From positions 1-35,147 of IMG/VR virus record IMGVR_UViG_3300033182_000579: DNA of 35,147 nucleotides; one strand, given 5' to 3'. This stretch comes from a virus. The notes beneath the pieces were generated by a model, which ran no database searches, was not told the DNA's origin, and worked only from the letters and a program-made list of their open reading frames with translations. The translations under genes and the position numbers were made by a program. Positions 11,201 to 20,609 of the stretch are shown here, piece by piece (positions within the stretch are counted from its first letter, which is position 1; the number at the start of each line of letters is the position of its first letter).

Positions 11201-14200
11201 TTTAACATACGGCGGTAACTTAGAAACTACAGTAGCAGCACGTTCTTACTTTGCAGAAGGTAGCCCAGTTTATGGTGCTGGCGAAAAAGATGAAGTACTT
11301 GCTTCGTATGCACGTCTAAAGACTATTGTAGGTGAAATTATTCTTGAAACTGATGTTACTACAAGTTCAGGAACTACTATCCTGCAAGATAAATCAAACG
11401 ATGCAGGTTCTGTATCAGCACAGACACAAGCAGAAGCATTAGTACAAGAAATCTACGATACAATTGATACTGACGGAACACTAGCAAGTGAAGATGCTCC
11501 AGATATTACATGGATCCCTACTACATTAACTACCGTTAATACTGCTTTTGTAAACGAAAAATCAACCTTACAAGAAAGTGTAATTGACTACATTAATAGT
11601 AATTATGGTACTTTCATTTACGATAGTGCAAAATGTCGTAGAGATTCCAGACTACTACAAACTGGCGCAGCATACGACATTGCACTTGATACTAACTATA
11701 ACGCTGTACGTGATGGATTATCTTACAGACGTGGTATGGCTGAGAAAGTGTTAGATGAACAACTAACAGAAACAGTTGGTGCTATTACTGAAGAAGGTAG
11801 TTTAGTAGAAGCTCTTATGTCTGATGCAACTGCTATTACTAGAAATACTGCTTACTGGGCAGAAGTTATTGATATTATTCAAAATGGTGAAGCATCTGCA
11901 GATACAATAACATATGCAAATACAGGTGTTGCTGCTAAAACAACAGCACGTACTGAAATACAAACAGATAGAGCAACAATTATCAGTGATTTAACTACCT
12001 GGATTGGAACTACATACCCTTCGTTAAATTACACTGAAGAACTATGCGAAAGAGACACAGGTTATATCCTAGATGCTATATCATACGATATTAACTACGG
12101 TGGAAATAGTGCTACGATTGAAGCAGCAAGAGCATATTATAACGGTACAATTGAAGTACTTCCAGAAAATCAAAGAGAAGAAACAGCAGCGGCAATTAAC
12201 CAATTGTCTACCATTGTTCAAGGGTATCTATCTGGTCCTACTGAACAAACTGAAGCAGACACTCTACTTCAAATTATTGTAAATGTAGTTACAGCAGGTG
12301 ATTTAATTACATTACCTACTAAAACATACCCAAGTTATGCTTGGGCAGCAGCAGGAATCGGCGCAGATGCAGATGCTATCTTAGCAGATACTACTGTTGT
12401 TCCTGCTGTACTTCAATACATTACTGATAATTACAGTGGTTTCATTTATGACCATACTAAGTGTTCGAGAGATATTGGTTACATTATTGATGCTCTGCGT
12501 TATGACATCATGTTCGGTAGCGACTTCCGTTCGTTGAAAGCGGGTATGGCATATCGTAGAGGTTTAGCATCAACTGGTGTCGTTTTAGACGAACAACTTG
12601 AAGCAACTATTGGCTCTCTAGATCATCTAAGATCACAACTGAAAGAAATTACTACAGGAACTAGCAAGGTAATTGAAAGCACTGATATAATTAAGGATAT
12701 CTTAGTTAATGCAACTGTACCTAGTTCGTTTACTTTCTCAGATCCAACAGGTTATGACACTGGCTTCTATAATGCTCGTAGATTAATTGTTGCTAATAAG
12801 CAATTCTTAATTGATGAAGTTGAAGCATACATGGCTGACAACTATGGTGTACTATGGGCAAGCCTAAGTGCAGGTGATAAAGCAGCATGTTTACGTGACA
12901 TGGGGTATATTGTTGATGCATTACAATACGACTTAACATATCGTGGTAATTTGGAAACAATCGTTGCTGCAAGATCTTATTATGTTGACGGCGTATTTGT
13001 TGAACCAAGTGATCAAAAAACAGCAGCATTAGGAGTACAAGCTCGTTTAGCGGTAATGATTGGTTTTATTGCAACAGGTGATGATGATCCAGGTAGCTGG
13101 ACTAAATCAGTAAGCAACAGTTCTACACAAGATACTACTGGCACAGCAGGTAGTGCAGGCGCAGCAGCATTTGCTACAGACCGTATTAATGAAATTTATA
13201 ACACTATTGATACTGGAGACAGTCCTGCGCTAATTAGCCCAAGTACTGCTTGGGTTGATAATGCATTAGTTGATCTAAAAGCAGTAATTGACTCAAGAAG
13301 AGCAATAATACAATCAGGTGCTATTAACTATATTAACTTCATGTTCCCTGACTTAACATATGATCAAGATAAGTGTTCACGTGATGTTGGTTACATGGTT
13401 GATGCTATTGTTTATGACGTAATTTTTGGAAGCGACTTCCGTAGTTCTAAGGCAGGTATGTCTTATCGTAGAGGTCTAATATCAACAGGAGTTGTAATTG
13501 ACGATCAACTTGAGGCAACTGTAGCAACAATTGATTATATTAACGAAGCATTAACTTCAATAACTAAAGGTGTTGAAGGTTCTGTTGGTACAACTGCCGG
13601 AGCTACAAGAGCAGTACAGCGAGCAGATGTTATTAAAGATGTTATTCAAAATGGTTTGGCAGCAATTCCTGCATACAATTTAACTCCTTTCTTAAATTAC
13701 AATACTTCAGATTTAGTGCATACTGCATATGCTACTGCAAGTAACCCTACTGGTGATACTAGCACTTACGGTAATGCAGCAGATCAACTTACAGCAAACA
13801 GTGCATTTATTCAGTTAGAAGTACGTAAATGGTTAGAAGATAACAACAACGGGTATGATACTTTCTGGGCAACACTTTCAAGTGATGCACAAGATCGTTG
13901 TATCCGTGACGTTGGTTACATTATCGATGCTATCCGTTATGATTTAACATACGGTGGTAATACTCAATCACTTGTAGCAGGTAGTGCATATTATTCAAAC
14001 TTTGTATTAACTATTGGAGCAGACGAACTTCCAGCAACACTAGCAGCATACGCTAGAATGAAAGATGTCATTGGCTGGGTTATTGGAGAAGTAGGCTCGC
14101 CAACTTGGACTAAGAGCCCTGGCAACATATTAACTCAAGACACTACAGGAACTCCAGGTAATGCAGCATCAATTGAATTTGCTGAAGATCGTGTAGATGA

Positions 14201-17200
14201 TATTTTAGATTGGATTAATAATGGTTTTGCAAATGCAACTATTGAAGTAGCCACTGATTTAGGCGACGAAGCATATCAAGCATCTTATGCTAACCTGGTT
14301 GCACGTAAAAACGAAATTGTTGAAGATGTTGTTTCATGGGTAGAGAAGTACTGGCAGTCAATTAGTTACAATCAAACTACTTGTCGTCGAGATGCAGGTT
14401 TAATGGTTGATGCTATTGCACGTGATGTTGTAACTGGTTCTAATTTTGCTTCAATTAAAGCAGGTATGAGTTATTATAGAGCATTAAGTTCGACGGCAGA
14501 AGTTATTAACAACGAATTTGAAGCAACTATTGGATCAGTTAATTTCTTAAAACAAAAAGTTAAACACGTTGCAGCAGTTACAGCATCTGCACATGCTGAA
14601 GTTATCATTGATGACATTGTTGGATATATTAACGGCGGTGCTAAACCAACATTAAAGTGGAAAACTACTGATGCAACTGATGCAAACGATGTAGCAGCAG
14701 CAACTATTATTTGGGAAAACAAAGAATTTGTTAAGGCTGAAATTTATGAATTCATTACTCAGAATTACCTAGATATTGAATACAGCCAAGAAAAGTGTTT
14801 ACGCGATGTAGGTTATATCATTGATGCGTTACGTTATGACTTAACATATGGTGGTGATGTAGCATCAATTGAAGCAGCATTAACTTACTATCTAAACACT
14901 ACTTTACAAATTGACGGTAATGATCATGAAGCTACTCTTGCTTCTTATGATTATATGAAGTTTATTGTAATGGAATTAGCTGTTAATCAGTTTAACAGCC
15001 CAGGTGCGTTACAAACAGAAGTAGAACCTATCTTTAAAGATGATTTACAAACTGTTGGTGATTCTGCTTCGCAAGACAGAGTAGAAGAGTTAATGACGTT
15101 AATGTACAACATTATTAGAGATGGCGATTCGTCAGTACCTACAATTACAGTTATTGACTCAACCAGTAATGTATTAACAACATCAGCAGTACATGGCTTA
15201 AAAGTTGGCGATCAATTAACATTTACTACTATGTGGAGCGATTTAGACGAAACACAAACTTATTATGTTAAAACTGTTCCGACAACAACGTCATTAACTA
15301 TATCTAGTTTCTATGGCGGATCAGAGTACGCGATTAGCGATACTACTACTAGTGTAACTGTACAAGTTAAACATGAAGTTGATTACTCAAGTATCAGTAG
15401 TACATTAACACAACAGTTTACAAACATTCAAGGTTCTAAAAGTGCTATTCAAACTAGTATAGAAGAATTTATTAATGATAACTATCCTACATTAGAGTAT
15501 GATAATGATAAATGTACACGTGACGTTGGGTTAATTGTTGATGCTGTATGTAACGACATGGTTTCTGACAGTAACTATCGCACATTTGTTGCAGCAATGT
15601 CTTATTATAGAGGGACACAAGCAAATGAAGTGTTAACAGATGAGAAAAATGCAACAGTACAGTCATATAGAGAAATGAAAAATCTAATGACCAATTACAT
15701 TACATCTACGGATGGTGTTGCGACAAAACGTGTTAATAATTTAATGGATATTATTATTAATATTTTAGATCAAGGTGAAGGCGAAACTCCTGAAATTAAC
15801 GGTACTGTTACATATTATAACGATGTTCCTACAATAGCAGGTACAAATATTCTTAAAGCTAATAAGACATTCCTTGCTAACGAAGCAACTGCTTGGGTTA
15901 CAAATAATTTTGGTGGCACTGTTTCATCATTAGGAAGTCCTACAATCACATTTAGTGCTGTGCATAACTTAATCGTAGGAGATCCAATTACATTTGATGC
16001 AGCAGTAGGTAGTTTAACTGCTGATACAACATATTATGTTGTAGAAGTACCTAGTACTTCATCAATTAAGGTAGCAGCAACACTTGGTGGAACTGCAATA
16101 GCATTTACTGGCACGTTATCAGGAAGTCCTGTAGCTACTTATGTATTTGACGAGACATCTTGCCAAAGAGATATGGTTCGTTACATTGAAGCACTTGCAT
16201 ACGACTTACAATATCCAGGTAATTATAAGTCGTGGAGAGCAGCACAGCTTTACTTAAATGCAGTACAAGGGTCTGAACGTTCAGATATGTTCTATGTACG
16301 TAATTCAACAGGTGTACGTAACCAAACACTAAATGGTTTACGTGGTAACTTAACTGAACTAAATGACTTTGGTACTAGACGTCCGACAGCAGGTGCTTAT
16401 GTATCGCTTGATCCAGGCTTTGGACCTCAAGATAGCGAAGCATGGATTGACACTAAGTCGCCTTACTCACAGAACGTAACTACATTTGGTGTAGGCTGTG
16501 TTGGTGGTAAGATTGATGGTGCTTTACACGCAGGCGGTAACCGTTCAATGGTTGCTAACGACTTTACACAAGTGCTATCGGATGGTATTGGTATTTGGTG
16601 TTCAGGTAACAATTCACTTGTAGAACTTGTATCTGTATTCTGTTACTATAACTACTCCGGTTACATTGCAGACTTTGGCGGACGCATTCGTGCTACAAAC
16701 GGTAACAGTTCTTATGGTACTTGGGGTGTTATTGCTGAAGGTACTGACACTGGTGAAATTCCGTTGTATGCCGAAGTTGATAACCATTCACAAGATGCAT
16801 ATGCTACAGAAGTATTAACTGACGGCGAGGAAGTATTACGTTTTGAATTCGCTAACGCTGGTAGAAATTATACTAATGTTGAATGGGCAATTAGCGGAAC
16901 AGGCTTTAATGCTGCAACAGTTGGTGATGAATTCCGTGATGCAGGTATATTTGAAACTAGACTAGTTGACCTTGATGACGGTAATGGCGTTGGTGGTGAA
17001 GAATATGTTGAAGCACGTAACGTTGCACAAGGTGGCGACGAAGTAAGCATTACTATTGCTGCTACAGACACTGCCCTAGCAAATGCATACAATGGCATGA
17101 GAGTACAGTGTACCGTTGGTACTGGTGTAGGACAATATGCAAATGTACTGCGTTACAATAATGGACAAAAAGTTGCTACAGTTTATCGCGACAGCTTTAA

Positions 17201-20200
17201 TAACTTAACTGCTACAGCAACTAGTGCAACTGGTAACGTAATAACTGTTTCAGATACAACTGAAATGTATGTTGATATGCCAGTTTACTTTGATGCTGAT
17301 ATCGGTGGATTAAATGAAGGTAACTCTCCAACAGACGTTTATTATGTAACTACTATACCTAGTAGCACAACGTTTACTGTAAGTGATTCAGTAGGCGGCG
17401 CAGATATTACACTGACTAACACAAGCGGCCAAAGTGTAACAGTATATGCTGCTGGTTGGGACAATGTTATTCCAGGTAAACCTATTGAAGCTACATTAGA
17501 CTTAACAACTGGTTATGTAATTGAACCTCGTATTGACCATACTGCTCCTGGAGAGACTGCTGTTGCAACAACTACTGCTGGATCTTCCAAATATGCTAGT
17601 GCAGCATATGCAGGTGGTAGATTTGTTACAGTCAATAACGGAACAAATGGAACAGAATACTCAGAAGATGGTATTACTTGGGCAGCAGGTGGTTCATTAC
17701 CGTCAAGCGTTGACTGGGTAGATGTTGTGTTTGGCGGTGGCCAAGGCGCTAGTGCATATGCAGTAGTAGGCGGTTTAGGTGGCCAAGGTGCTGTGCTAGA
17801 AGCAGAACTAGGCGAACTAAACAGTATTGGTTTACCAGGACCTACACAAATTGCACGTATTAATGTTATAGACGGCGGTACAGGTTATACTACACCACCA
17901 ACAATTACAATTACTCCAACTGCCGGCGGTGGCGCTGCAAGTGCTGTTGCAACAGTATTAGATGGAGTAATTCAAGAAGTAATTGTTGTTACTACTGGTG
18001 CAGGTTATGGTGCTGCTCCTACAGTTACAGCAGAAACTGATAAGATTACAGAAATTGTTGTAACTAATGCAGGTAACGGTTATAAGAGTACACCTACTGT
18101 TACATTAACTGGTGGTGGAGCAAGCACACAAGCAACTGTTAGTGCAACACTTAACAATGAAGGTGTTAGTACAATTACAATTGACTTAGACGGCGACGAC
18201 GAGCCACTAAACGGTGACGGATACACATCTGCACCAACAGTTGAGATTGTTGATAGCGATGCACAATTTGTTGCTATTGCCAATGGGTCGCAAGCAAACG
18301 CACACTTAGCATTAGACAGTGATCCAACAGACAACTGGACAGCAGGATCGGGTAACCTTCCAAACTCTAATTTTGTATCACTAACCTATGGCGATGGAGT
18401 GTATGTTGCAGTAGGCGGTTCATCGCCAGGTGGTGCAGGATGTGCAGCAACTTCAACAGACGGCAGTGCTTGGACTACAAGAACTAATATTGCTCTAGCA
18501 GCAGGTTCGTTTACCGGAGTTGCTTATGGTGCAGGTTCTTATGTTTGTATTGCTAGTGGCACTAACCTAACTGGTACAAGTACAAATGGTATTACATGGG
18601 TACCAGGAGGCAATATGCCTGCATCAACTACGTGGGAAAGTGTTGCATTCGGTAATGGACGTTTTGTTGCTATTGCTAGCGGCGGCACAAGTGCTGCATA
18701 CTCATACGACAACGGTGTAAATTGGTACGCAAGTCCAAACGGTCTACCATCAACTCAAAATTGGTCTACCGTTAAGTACGGACAAGGTTTATTTGTTGCA
18801 ACAGCATTAGGTACAGATGAATACGCTTACAGTTTTGACGGTGTATACTGGCATGCAGGAACACTAACATCAAGTAACGACTGGAAAGCATTAGTATTTG
18901 GTAATCCAGATAATAATCCAATATGGGTAGCATTAAGTGACGCATTAGACAATGAAGCAAGTGTTATCTATACAGGTGCTAAGGCAATGAGTAGAACAAC
19001 AGTAACAGATGGCGCACTAAGCATTGTTAGAATGGCTGAACCAGGTTCAGGTTATCCGAAAGGAACTGTTGTTAGTGCTACTGCTCCAGGAACAATTACT
19101 TTAAGTACTTCTTACAACTTGCTACCAAATCAGCCAATAACATTTACAGGCTGTGAAGATGCAGGTTTAGAAGACGGAGTAGTATATTATATTGCAAATG
19201 ACTATGTGTCAGGAAATGATATTTCTGTTAGTTTAATACAAGATAGCGGTACTGACTTAACTATTGAAACTGCTACATTCTCAGGTGCAACATATAAGGC
19301 AGGACCAATAACTACAATTACTGATACTAACTCAACTGTTACTGCACCAGTAGTAGCAAGACAAGGCGACGGAGTAGTTGCTAACCCAACATTTACTAAT
19401 AGAGGTACAGGCTTTGAAACAGCAACAGTAGAAGGTGCTGGTGACGGTTTTGCAGATTTGTATCAGCCAAGCACGTTTGTTGCAGTTAGAGGTTTGTTTG
19501 ATTTACCAGAACCTGGTTCAAACGTTGTATTTGATAACATTCCAGGTACATGGTATAAGTTAGTTGCAGTTAATAACATTTTAGGTTCAGATGGTAATTA
19601 TCAGGCTACATTCCAGTTAAGTCCGTCATTAACTGTACTAAATGCTCCCGCAGATAGTGTAAACATTACTACTACTAACAAGTATTCGCAAGTACGTCTA
19701 ACAGGACACGACTTCTTGTATATTGGTACTGGTAACCAAGCTGACACTAACTATCCTTATGTTGACATTACAACAGCAAGTGTAGATAAACAGCAACTTG
19801 GTTCCGGCGGCGGTCGTGTGTTCTTTACAAGTACTGACCAAGATGGTAACTTTAACGTTGGTAATTTGTTTGGAGTACAACAGTCCACTGGTACAGCAAC
19901 ATTGGATGCGGATGCGTTTAACTTAGCAGGTCTACAATCATTACAACTACAAGGTATTGGTTTAGGTATTGGTTCAGCGATTATTACACAGTTCAGTACA
20001 GACCCGTTCTTTACTGCTAACAGTGATAGTATTGTTCCAACGCAACGTGCTATTAAGAGTTACATTACAGCACAAATTGGTGGTGGTCAATCTAGTTTGA
20101 ACGTTAACACATTAACAGCAGGTGTTGTTTACATTGCAAACGATGAAATTACCACAACTAGCGGTGGACAGCTAAATATTAAAGCGAAGATGAACTTTAC

Positions 20201-20252
20201 AGGCGGAGTCGACGGTGCACCAGTTGCATTAGGCTTCTTCTTACAGAGATAA
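8217..20252 (+). CDS. Giant modular tail-fibre/adhesin protein, 4011 residues
   Basis: Paralogue of the preceding 2612-residue protein, built on the same scaffold and very large for a phage protein. Seven CBM-like repeats lie at residues about 10-470, with a GSGY module between repeats six and seven. Twelve cysteine motifs of the type C-x-RD-x-G(Y/L) lie at Cys 671, 981, 1140, 1277, 1416, 1558, 1720, 1895, 2056, 2194, 2433 and 2649. A beta-helix rung (FIKTGTYNEVLPIVVP) is near 805. The conserved central block is at about 2760-2850 (SDGIGIWCSG, GGRIRATNGNSSYG). A beta-propeller-like region interrupted by GSGY repeats is at about 3120-3570. The C-terminal cap carries TDQDGNFNVGNLF and IVPTQRAIKSYI. 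The likely role is a host-recognition fibre; the helical repeat array could act as a long rod or spacer (inference). The ATG is preceded by GGAG. Confidence 0.85.
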   Translation: MAEFKLGRIRFVWQGDWTADTAYVADDVVSFGGKSYICIKNHTASAEFNTDFTDAIPKWEIVSDGTSWKGLWEPEVEYAPGDVVKYGANVYICEDGHTSATYASPDYLGLEENIDHWTPFATSFDWKSSWTVNTRYKLNDLVRYGAYVYVCNTAHVSAATTALGLEADNSKWTLFSDGVVYRGEWTTTTRYRVNDLVKYGGNIWIATAAHTSTDFESDEAANWDSFIEGFQFEDSWNSGANYQIGDTVTYGGYIYVAKTNNTNSQPTSNPADWDVFTTGFKFQGEWSVLTDYKVGDVIRLSGNTYVATSDNTGNEPPNGTYWSLLNSGINWANSTKTFLQVSGVNVEGSGSGARFDVTKSKTVYTVSVSTGFAGTGYAEDDIITISGANVGGLTPANDITVTVTGVTGGAIDTVSYVGNSTTWKSGTDYHTGDVVLFGANSYICVTKHTAATGNRPDNDLAADYWNLLTLGSEALALTTEGDMVYYGETGPTRLPVGIDGQILRATDGIPSWANYGLIDNVVYVGPLGTNEPAPAAGLTVDKPWGSVRYALEQVRDGYLNPQTRDILKNNKEFFMKEVTNWISYHYRVNITEATNGTEVFTCTTTENLAVGMPIEFNGTLGGVVEGTTYYVHSIPSATTFIISATLGGVPKTLTSGTGIMEGNLSYDQTFCERDTGYIVDALIYDISKGGTLKTVRAANAYYTPAGNEYINSNFGTQGTQTVEAYNYLKEIVLTVLNNEQPLNYQSLNGIAIEDRASQVIDFTLEAEQTGIDKVTTLINIVTTGIAAGSATAIPTATNPNTTVFIKTGTYNEVLPIVVPEYTAIVGDELRTSVVQPQPAIPLLANDKNKTTGALNRIKSLIPDLMQNIEVTVSDGNTAEQQYINGYGGTTTATNRLNTGIELMQDVLEQGLDFAEEHGTDPGTTPTGGSDNAYTVGYANAVAQLEANKAFIQDEITSWIQDQIDGPVAPFTGAFTYDVDACNRDVGYIVDALVYDLTYGGNLETTVAARSYFAEGSPVYGAGEKDEVLASYARLKTIVGEIILETDVTTSSGTTILQDKSNDAGSVSAQTQAEALVQEIYDTIDTDGTLASEDAPDITWIPTTLTTVNTAFVNEKSTLQESVIDYINSNYGTFIYDSAKCRRDSRLLQTGAAYDIALDTNYNAVRDGLSYRRGMAEKVLDEQLTETVGAITEEGSLVEALMSDATAITRNTAYWAEVIDIIQNGEASADTITYANTGVAAKTTARTEIQTDRATIISDLTTWIGTTYPSLNYTEELCERDTGYILDAISYDINYGGNSATIEAARAYYNGTIEVLPENQREETAAAINQLSTIVQGYLSGPTEQTEADTLLQIIVNVVTAGDLITLPTKTYPSYAWAAAGIGADADAILADTTVVPAVLQYITDNYSGFIYDHTKCSRDIGYIIDALRYDIMFGSDFRSLKAGMAYRRGLASTGVVLDEQLEATIGSLDHLRSQLKEITTGTSKVIESTDIIKDILVNATVPSSFTFSDPTGYDTGFYNARRLIVANKQFLIDEVEAYMADNYGVLWASLSAGDKAACLRDMGYIVDALQYDLTYRGNLETIVAARSYYVDGVFVEPSDQKTAALGVQARLAVMIGFIATGDDDPGSWTKSVSNSSTQDTTGTAGSAGAAAFATDRINEIYNTIDTGDSPALISPSTAWVDNALVDLKAVIDSRRAIIQSGAINYINFMFPDLTYDQDKCSRDVGYMVDAIVYDVIFGSDFRSSKAGMSYRRGLISTGVVIDDQLEATVATIDYINEALTSITKGVEGSVGTTAGATRAVQRADVIKDVIQNGLAAIPAYNLTPFLNYNTSDLVHTAYATASNPTGDTSTYGNAADQLTANSAFIQLEVRKWLEDNNNGYDTFWATLSSDAQDRCIRDVGYIIDAIRYDLTYGGNTQSLVAGSAYYSNFVLTIGADELPATLAAYARMKDVIGWVIGEVGSPTWTKSPGNILTQDTTGTPGNAASIEFAEDRVDDILDWINNGFANATIEVATDLGDEAYQASYANLVARKNEIVEDVVSWVEKYWQSISYNQTTCRRDAGLMVDAIARDVVTGSNFASIKAGMSYYRALSSTAEVINNEFEATIGSVNFLKQKVKHVAAVTASAHAEVIIDDIVGYINGGAKPTLKWKTTDATDANDVAAATIIWENKEFVKAEIYEFITQNYLDIEYSQEKCLRDVGYIIDALRYDLTYGGDVASIEAALTYYLNTTLQIDGNDHEATLASYDYMKFIVMELAVNQFNSPGALQTEVEPIFKDDLQTVGDSASQDRVEELMTLMYNIIRDGDSSVPTITVIDSTSNVLTTSAVHGLKVGDQLTFTTMWSDLDETQTYYVKTVPTTTSLTISSFYGGSEYAISDTTTSVTVQVKHEVDYSSISSTLTQQFTNIQGSKSAIQTSIEEFINDNYPTLEYDNDKCTRDVGLIVDAVCNDMVSDSNYRTFVAAMSYYRGTQANEVLTDEKNATVQSYREMKNLMTNYITSTDGVATKRVNNLMDIIINILDQGEGETPEINGTVTYYNDVPTIAGTNILKANKTFLANEATAWVTNNFGGTVSSLGSPTITFSAVHNLIVGDPITFDAAVGSLTADTTYYVVEVPSTSSIKVAATLGGTAIAFTGTLSGSPVATYVFDETSCQRDMVRYIEALAYDLQYPGNYKSWRAAQLYLNAVQGSERSDMFYVRNSTGVRNQTLNGLRGNLTELNDFGTRRPTAGAYVSLDPGFGPQDSEAWIDTKSPYSQNVTTFGVGCVGGKIDGALHAGGNRSMVANDFTQVLSDGIGIWCSGNNSLVELVSVFCYYNYSGYIADFGGRIRATNGNSSYGTWGVIAEGTDTGEIPLYAEVDNHSQDAYATEVLTDGEEVLRFEFANAGRNYTNVEWAISGTGFNAATVGDEFRDAGIFETRLVDLDDGNGVGGEEYVEARNVAQGGDEVSITIAATDTALANAYNGMRVQCTVGTGVGQYANVLRYNNGQKVATVYRDSFNNLTATATSATGNVITVSDTTEMYVDMPVYFDADIGGLNEGNSPTDVYYVTTIPSSTTFTVSDSVGGADITLTNTSGQSVTVYAAGWDNVIPGKPIEATLDLTTGYVIEPRIDHTAPGETAVATTTAGSSKYASAAYAGGRFVTVNNGTNGTEYSEDGITWAAGGSLPSSVDWVDVVFGGGQGASAYAVVGGLGGQGAVLEAELGELNSIGLPGPTQIARINVIDGGTGYTTPPTITITPTAGGGAASAVATVLDGVIQEVIVVTTGAGYGAAPTVTAETDKITEIVVTNAGNGYKSTPTVTLTGGGASTQATVSATLNNEGVSTITIDLDGDDEPLNGDGYTSAPTVEIVDSDAQFVAIANGSQANAHLALDSDPTDNWTAGSGNLPNSNFVSLTYGDGVYVAVGGSSPGGAGCAATSTDGSAWTTRTNIALAAGSFTGVAYGAGSYVCIASGTNLTGTSTNGITWVPGGNMPASTTWESVAFGNGRFVAIASGGTSAAYSYDNGVNWYASPNGLPSTQNWSTVKYGQGLFVATALGTDEYAYSFDGVYWHAGTLTSSNDWKALVFGNPDNNPIWVALSDALDNEASVIYTGAKAMSRTTVTDGALSIVRMAEPGSGYPKGTVVSATAPGTITLSTSYNLLPNQPITFTGCEDAGLEDGVVYYIANDYVSGNDISVSLIQDSGTDLTIETATFSGATYKAGPITTITDTNSTVTAPVVARQGDGVVANPTFTNRGTGFETATVEGAGDGFADLYQPSTFVAVRGLFDLPEPGSNVVFDNIPGTWYKLVAVNNILGSDGNYQATFQLSPSLTVLNAPADSVNITTTNKYSQVRLTGHDFLYIGTGNQADTNYPYVDITTASVDKQQLGSGGGRVFFTSTDQDGNFNVGNLFGVQQSTGTATLDADAFNLAGLQSLQLQGIGLGIGSAIITQFSTDPFFTANSDSIVPTQRAIKSYITAQIGGGQSSLNVNTLTAGVVYIANDEITTTSGGQLNIKAKMNFTGGVDGAPVALGFFLQR
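8244..9630 (+). repeat. Seven carbohydrate-binding-like repeats in the second giant fibre
   Basis: Seven copies matching those of the preceding gene, for example WKGLWEPEVEYAPGDVVKYG. Repeats six and seven are separated by a GSGY-type module at about 9220-9475 (FAGTGYAEDDIITISGANVG), which is absent from that position in the paralogue. Confidence 0.75.
10200..16270 (+). repeat. Twelve-copy C-x-RD-x-G(Y/L) helical repeat array, arranged as A-B pairs
   Basis: Twelve motifs occur at Cys 671 to Cys 2649. Type A reads C-x-RDxGYIxDAxxYDxxYGGN then AA..YY. Type B reads CxRDxGxxxDAxxxD then SDFRSxKAGMSYRRGL and a DEQLEAT-like strand. The order is A, A-B, A-B, A-B, A-B, A-B, A', so five tandem A-B units of about 280-340 residues are flanked by single A copies. 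A helix of the form ANKxFIxxE...W usually precedes each Cys by about 35 residues. Wider spacing around the last copies is explained by inserted PIxFTG modules at about 15170-15360 and 15935-16130. The 2612-residue paralogue has one degenerate copy without the Cys (TRRDARYIFDGVV near residue 616). Confidence 0.75.
17580..18930 (+). repeat. Beta-propeller-like blades split by a GSGY repeat insert
   Basis: Blades such as YGDGVYVAVGGSSPGG, FGNGRFVAIASGGTSAAYS and YGQGLFVATALGTDEYAYS form a propeller-like region. Between the strand WVDVVFGGGQ (about 17715) and the strand AQFVAIANGS (about 18265) lies an insert of about 170 residues. It has GGTGYTTPPTITIT, GAGYGAAPTV, GNGYKSTPTVTLTGGG and GDGYTSAPTVEI, four copies of a G-x-GY-x-x-xP-T(V/I) repeat. 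Confidence 0.6.
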
Positions 20253-20265
20253 CAGGAGATAACAA

Positions 20266-20586
20266 ATGGCAACAGGAAGACTGGGAAATGTAGATGTTCC
20301 AGCAACAACAAATACAACAACATATACGGTTCCAATCGGAACATATGCAGTAGCAAATATATCGCTAACTAATCGAAATGCAACTTCGGTAAATATACGT
20401 GTAGCGATGGCAACTACAGCAACACCAACTGATCAAGAATGGATTGAATATGAAACAGTATTAATTCCAAATGGTGTGTTTGAACGTACTGGTTTAGTTA
20501 TGCAAGGCGGATTAAACTTAGTAGTTTATTCAAGTGCTGCAAACGTTGGTTGTACTGTTTACGGTATTGAAACGTCTACTACTTAA
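20266..20586 (+). CDS. Small beta-rich virion-associated protein, 106 residues
   Basis: A short, Thr/Val/Ala-rich, probably all-beta protein (TTYTVPIGTYAVANISLTN; GVFERTGLVMQGGLNLVVYS). No signal peptide, membrane segment or catalytic motif is visible. It sits 13 bases after the stop of the giant fibre and 23 bases before the next fibre gene, with a GGAG site upstream of its ATG. This position, together with the composition, suggests a small structural partner of the fibres such as a collar, trimerisation or connector protein. That role is inferred from context; I do not recognise a named family. Confidence 0.7.
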   Translation: MATGRLGNVDVPATTNTTTYTVPIGTYAVANISLTNRNATSVNIRVAMATTATPTDQEWIEYETVLIPNGVFERTGLVMQGGLNLVVYSSAANVGCTVYGIETSTT

Positions 20587-20609
20587 TAGGATTTGGGGAA
20601 TAAAAAGAT

